Origin: Candidatus Saccharibacteria bacterium oral taxon 488
GTDB taxonomy: Bacteria > Patescibacteriota > Saccharimonadia > Saccharimonadales > Saccharimonadaceae
Reading direction: 5' to 3'
Length of the DNA: 64,000 nt
Assembly (NCBI GenBank): GCA_013099015.1
Contig: CP039998.1
Span: 310,001-374,000 of the forward strand
The number at the start of each line of letters is the position of its first letter. Positions within the stretch are counted from its first letter, which is position 1. Below are positions 60,959-64,000 of this stretch, one piece after another. Made by a program: the position numbers and the translations under genes. Under the pieces are notes generated by a model. That model saw nothing but the letters and a program-made list of their open reading frames with translations. It had not been told where the DNA came from and searched no databases.

Positions 60959-61495
60959 ATGGCGCGGACGCTTCGGCGAAAGTTGGCGCAGCATGCGGCC
61001 GAGCGGTTGCTCAAGGGCGACGCAGCAGTGATTGATGAGCTAGCGGCGCTGATCGTCCACGAGCGGCGCGAGCGAGAGGTTGATCTGTTGGTGCAGGATA
61101 TTGAGGCGAAATTGGCTGAGCGCGGGATGATTGTGGCGACGGTGGAAAGCGCAACACCGCTGGACGCGGCGACAAAGGATGCGATTAAACGACTACTATC
61201 ATCTAACTCGGGTATGGAGTCGCTGACATCTGTAGAGGGTCGCTCTGCAGCCCGAGCGTCCGGAAAGGACGCCCGGAGCGAAGCCCGCGTACCCGAAGCA
61301 GATGGTAGCGACCACGCCGCTCAGCATGTCGAACTTCCTGATACGGAAGTTCCGAGCGACCGCATCGTTCAGGTGCGCCTGCGCGAAATCATCCGTTCCG
61401 AGTTGATCGGCGGGGTGAAGATTACCACGCCGACTCAAGTGATGGACGCGACAATTGCCAAGAAACTAAACGACTTGCGGGCGAAGAAAATCTAG
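60959..61495 (+). CDS. atpH: ATP synthase F1 subunit delta with palindromic insertion
   Basis: This 178-residue protein has an N-terminal helical domain, the [21 protein letters not shown] segment and C-terminal [22 protein letters not shown] of the delta subunit. Residues about 80-135, rich in Ser, Ala, Arg and Asp, interrupt the C-terminal domain and are encoded by inverted repeats (61219-61361). Total length is near normal because the N-terminal domain is shorter than in most bacteria. Confidence 0.85.
   Translation: MARTLRRKLAQHAAERLLKGDAAVIDELAALIVHERREREVDLLVQDIEAKLAERGMIVATVESATPLDAATKDAIKRLLSSNSGMESLTSVEGRSAARASGKDARSEARVPEADGSDHAAQHVELPDTEVPSDRIVQVRLREIIRSELIGGVKITTPTQVMDATIAKKLNDLRAKKI
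61219..61361. repeat. Inverted repeats inside atpH
   Basis: GTCGCTGACATCTG (61219-61232) pairs with CAGATGGTAGCGAC (61299-61312) at 12 of 14 positions. GGTCGCTC (61238-61245) pairs with GAGCGACC (61354-61361) and GAACTTCC (61331-61338) with GGAAGTTC (61345-61352). All lie in the extra coding segment. Confidence 0.75.
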
Positions 61496-61503
61496 GAGGA
61501 AAA

Positions 61504-63030
61504 ATGAGCAAGATTGATGTGACAGAACTAGCCAAAAGCCTGCGGGAAAAAATCGCGCAGCTGGAGGCGACGGAAGGACTAGAGGACGCTGGTGTGGTCA
61601 TCCGCGTCGGCGACGGCGTGGCGTGGGTGCACGGCCTCAGTAAAGCTGGCTACAGCGAAGTGCTAGAAATTGAGACTGATGGCGGCGTGGTGGAGGCGTT
61701 TGCGCTGAACTTGATGGAAGATGAAATCGGTGCGGTGATTCTCGGCGGCGAGGAGAAGGTCAAAGCTGGCGCCAGCGTTCACCGCAAGGGTGCGGTGCTG
61801 GATGTACCAGTTGGCGAGGAGCTGCTTGGCCGGGTGGTTGACCCGCTGGGTCGGCCGCTTGATGGTGGACCAGCTATCAAGACGAAGCAACGCGGGCTGA
61901 TTGAGCGCCCAGCCATCGGCGTGATGGGCCGTAAGTCGGTGCATGAGCCGCTGATGACCGGTATCATGTCAATTGACGCCATGTTCCCGATCGGTCGCGG
62001 GCAGCGTGAGCTGATCATCGGTGACCGTCAGACGGGAAAGACGGCGATTGCTATCGACACCATGATCAACCAGGCACGGCAAAAGACCGGTGTGGTCAAC
62101 GTCTACGTGGCGATTGGACAGAAATTATCAAAGATTGCCCGGCTGGTTGACCGCTTGAAAGAAGAAGGCGTGATGGAGCAAACCATCGTGGTGGCGACCA
62201 GCCCGTCGGATGCGGCTTCCCTGCTGTACCTGGCGCCGTACGCTGGTACGGCCATGGGTGAATATTTCCGTGACAACGGTGGCCACGCACTGATGATTTA
62301 TGACGATTTGACCAAGCACGCCGTGGCTTACCGCCAGATGTCGCTCTTGCTCCGTCGTCCACCGGGACGCGAGGCGTATCCTGGTGATGTGTTCTACCTG
62401 CACTCTCGCCTGCTCGAGCGTTCAGCCAAGTTGTCGGACGAGTTGGGTGCTGGTTCATTGACTGCTCTGCCAATCATCGAGACGCAGGCTGGCGACATCT
62501 CGGCGTATATTCCAACCAACGTGATTTCCATCACTGACGGTCAGATTTTCCTGGAGACTGACCTGTTCTATCAGGGCATCCGCCCAGCCATCTCTGCTGG
62601 TCTATCGGTTTCCCGTGTCGGTGGTGCTGCTCAGACGAAGGCGGTTAAATCGGTCGGTGGTAACTTGAAATTGGGCTTAAGCCAGTTCCGTGAGCTGGCT
62701 AGTTTCGCTCAGTTTGGTTCGGACCTGGATGATGCGACCAAGGCGCAAATCGATCGCGGCCAACGTCTGACTGAGCTACTGAAGCAGCCACAGTACCAGC
62801 CGATGAGCGTCTGGGAGCAATTTGTCAGTATTCATGCGGTGACTAGCGGCGCGTTTGACGACGTGCCAGTCGCTAAGATCAAGGAAGCGCAGGCTGCCCT
62901 ATTGACACAACTTTGGAAAAATAATAAAGACGCAATGCGTGAACTTAATAAGGGTGCCAAACCGACTGACGAGCAGCTCCAGGTCATCGACGAGGCAACC
63001 CAAGTGGCAGCGAAAGGGTTCGAGGAGTAA
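61504..63030 (+). CDS. atpA: ATP synthase F1 subunit alpha
   Basis: This 508-residue subunit has the P-loop GDRQTGKTA near residue 175, the non-catalytic nucleotide-site features of alpha, and the signature [23 protein letters not shown] precedes the start. Confidence 0.96.
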   Translation: MSKIDVTELAKSLREKIAQLEATEGLEDAGVVIRVGDGVAWVHGLSKAGYSEVLEIETDGGVVEAFALNLMEDEIGAVILGGEEKVKAGASVHRKGAVLDVPVGEELLGRVVDPLGRPLDGGPAIKTKQRGLIERPAIGVMGRKSVHEPLMTGIMSIDAMFPIGRGQRELIIGDRQTGKTAIAIDTMINQARQKTGVVNVYVAIGQKLSKIARLVDRLKEEGVMEQTIVVATSPSDAASLLYLAPYAGTAMGEYFRDNGGHALMIYDDLTKHAVAYRQMSLLLRRPPGREAYPGDVFYLHSRLLERSAKLSDELGAGSLTALPIIETQAGDISAYIPTNVISITDGQIFLETDLFYQGIRPAISAGLSVSRVGGAAQTKAVKSVGGNLKLGLSQFRELASFAQFGSDLDDATKAQIDRGQRLTELLKQPQYQPMSVWEQFVSIHAVTSGAFDDVPVAKIKEAQAALLTQLWKNNKDAMRELNKGAKPTDEQLQVIDEATQVAAKGFEE

Positions 63031-63033
63031 TCC

Positions 63034-63915
63034 ATGCCGAGTACTCGTGCGCTGAAAAATCGTATTCGCTCGGTGGATTCGACCAAGCAAATCACCAAGG
63101 CGATGCAATTGGTGGCGGCCAGCAAAATGCGTCGCGCTCAAGAGGCGGACAAGGCTTCGGCTCCCTACACCATGGCGGCCGAGGAATTGCTGAGCTACCT
63201 AGCCAGCCAGGGTGCGACCGACAATCACCCGCTGTTTAAGCGCCGCAAAATTACCAAACGCCTAATTATCGTCATTGCTAGCGACAAGGGTCTGGCTGGC
63301 GCGTACAATACCAACGTCTTGAAAAAATATCTGGAGCTGCTGAAGCGTGATGATGAGCGTGGCATCGAGAATTTGACCTTGACGATTGGCCGCCGAGCTT
63401 CGCAATTTGCCTCGCGCCTGAAGGATACGAAGATTATCGGTACGTACGAGGATTTGCCAGATCAGCCGTCTGGACTCACCTTTCACACGATTTTGAATAC
63501 TGCCATTAGTATGTTTGAGAATGGCGAGGTTGACGCGGTGACGCTGGTGTACACGCGATTTGTCAATAGCATGGTGCAGACGGCGGAGCTGTCGCGCTTG
63601 CTGCCGGCGGGTACCAAAGCATTGATCGATCCAAGCGAGGTATCAAATACGATTTCTGACGCCAAGTACGAGCCGAGCATTCCAGAGGTGTTGGATGCGG
63701 TGGTTTATCGTCTGACGGGTGCGCGGCTGTTCCAGGCGCTACTAGATGCCCGCGCGAGCGAGCACTCTATGCGGATGATGGCTATGAAGAATGCGACGGA
63801 TAATGCCAGCGATTTGGTGGATGATCTAACCTTGGCGATGAACAAAGCCCGCCAAGGCGCGATTACCCAAGAGCTGGCCGAAATTTCTGGCGGCGTGGAG
63901 GCGATGGAACAATGA
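63034..63915 (+). CDS. atpG: ATP synthase F1 subunit gamma
   Basis: This 293-residue rotor subunit has the N-terminal coiled-coil helix RIRSVDSTKQITKAMQLVAASKMRRAQ and the C-terminal MKNATDNASDLVDDLTLAMNKARQGAITQE. It starts 3 nt after atpA and ends overlapping the next gene (ATGA). Confidence 0.95.
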   Translation: MPSTRALKNRIRSVDSTKQITKAMQLVAASKMRRAQEADKASAPYTMAAEELLSYLASQGATDNHPLFKRRKITKRLIIVIASDKGLAGAYNTNVLKKYLELLKRDDERGIENLTLTIGRRASQFASRLKDTKIIGTYEDLPDQPSGLTFHTILNTAISMFENGEVDAVTLVYTRFVNSMVQTAELSRLLPAGTKALIDPSEVSNTISDAKYEPSIPEVLDAVVYRLTGARLFQALLDARASEHSMRMMAMKNATDNASDLVDDLTLAMNKARQGAITQELAEISGGVEAMEQ

Positions 63916-64000
63916 TGAATAACACAACCCTATTCGTCAGTACTGTTGTCGTAAAAGACGGTAAGCTATTGGTTGTTCAAGAGGGCAAAGATAACTACGG
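63912..64000 (+). CDS. NUDIX hydrolase, N-terminal fragment, inside the atp operon
   Basis: The open frame begins at ATG 63912, overlapping the atpG stop, and runs off the window. The first 30 residues (LFVSTVVVKDGKLLVVQEGK) are the usual N-terminal strands of NUDIX hydrolases. The NUDIX box itself lies beyond the edge. atpD, which normally follows atpG, must lie further right if present. Confidence 0.65.
   Translation, partial: MMNNTTLFVSTVVVKDGKLLVVQEGKDNY

Overview
The window looks like a chromosome segment of a Candidatus Saccharibacteria (TM7, Patescibacteria/CPR) bacterium. Supporting signs are compact, often overlapping genes, many apparently leaderless genes with a -10 box 6 nt before the start codon, receiver-only response regulators, a PrgI/VirB4/VirB6/VirD4 type IV secretion operon with a CHAP hydrolase, tandem VanY-type carboxypeptidases, a sortase, and an F-type ATP synthase operon headed by an AtpZ/I-like protein. 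The lineage is inferred from gene content and style; no rRNA gene is present to confirm it.

Layout. 1-15.2 kb is chromosomal: an ABC-2 exporter, AI-2E permease, cysS, a NUDIX hydrolase, der, a 23S/16S pseudouridine synthase, an orphan receiver and hybrid-looking histidine kinase with long Pro/Thr-rich tails, a MacB-like ABC pair and a GNAT protein. Flanking der are two copies of a small cassette that share a promoter/leader and a 116-bp terminal hairpin but carry unrelated small membrane proteins. 15.3-18.9 kb holds an XRE regulator, a 709-aa single polypeptide combining a PqqD/RRE-like domain, a SagB-type dehydrogenase and a YcaO cyclodehydratase, and a Gly/Ser/Cys-rich precursor peptide resembling microcin B17, followed by a terminator and an HExxH peptidase. 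This is a minimal thiazole/oxazole-modified microcin (TOMM) locus and the strongest candidate for a new system.

19.1-38.45 kb is an AT-richer integrative element inserted at the 3' end of tRNA-Glu(CUC). It is bounded by 79-bp imperfect direct repeats and carries a serine integrase, two small regulators, a replication-relaxation protein beside candidate oriT hairpins, a T4SS operon, a GHKL ATPase/STAS-like/membrane protein trio, a phospholipase-D-like protein, an ABC efflux pair, an HxlR regulator and a high-GC secreted protein of foreign look. The integrase reading frame runs across the attachment site, so its C-terminal tail differs between integrated and excised forms.

38.5-64 kb is chromosomal again: a second two-component pair, DUF3048 protein, gltX, envelope proteins (DUF4367-like, PEGA, sortase), tRNA-Leu(CAA), a 2H phosphoesterase-like protein, a HAD phosphatase, two VanY-like carboxypeptidases, exonuclease III, two GT4 glycosyltransferases, smpB, an ABC-F ATPase, a glutaredoxin and the atp operon through atpG, where a NUDIX gene starts instead of atpD. 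The ABC-F gene and atpH each contain an in-frame insertion built of inverted repeats, reminiscent of palindromic elements that insert into coding sequence.
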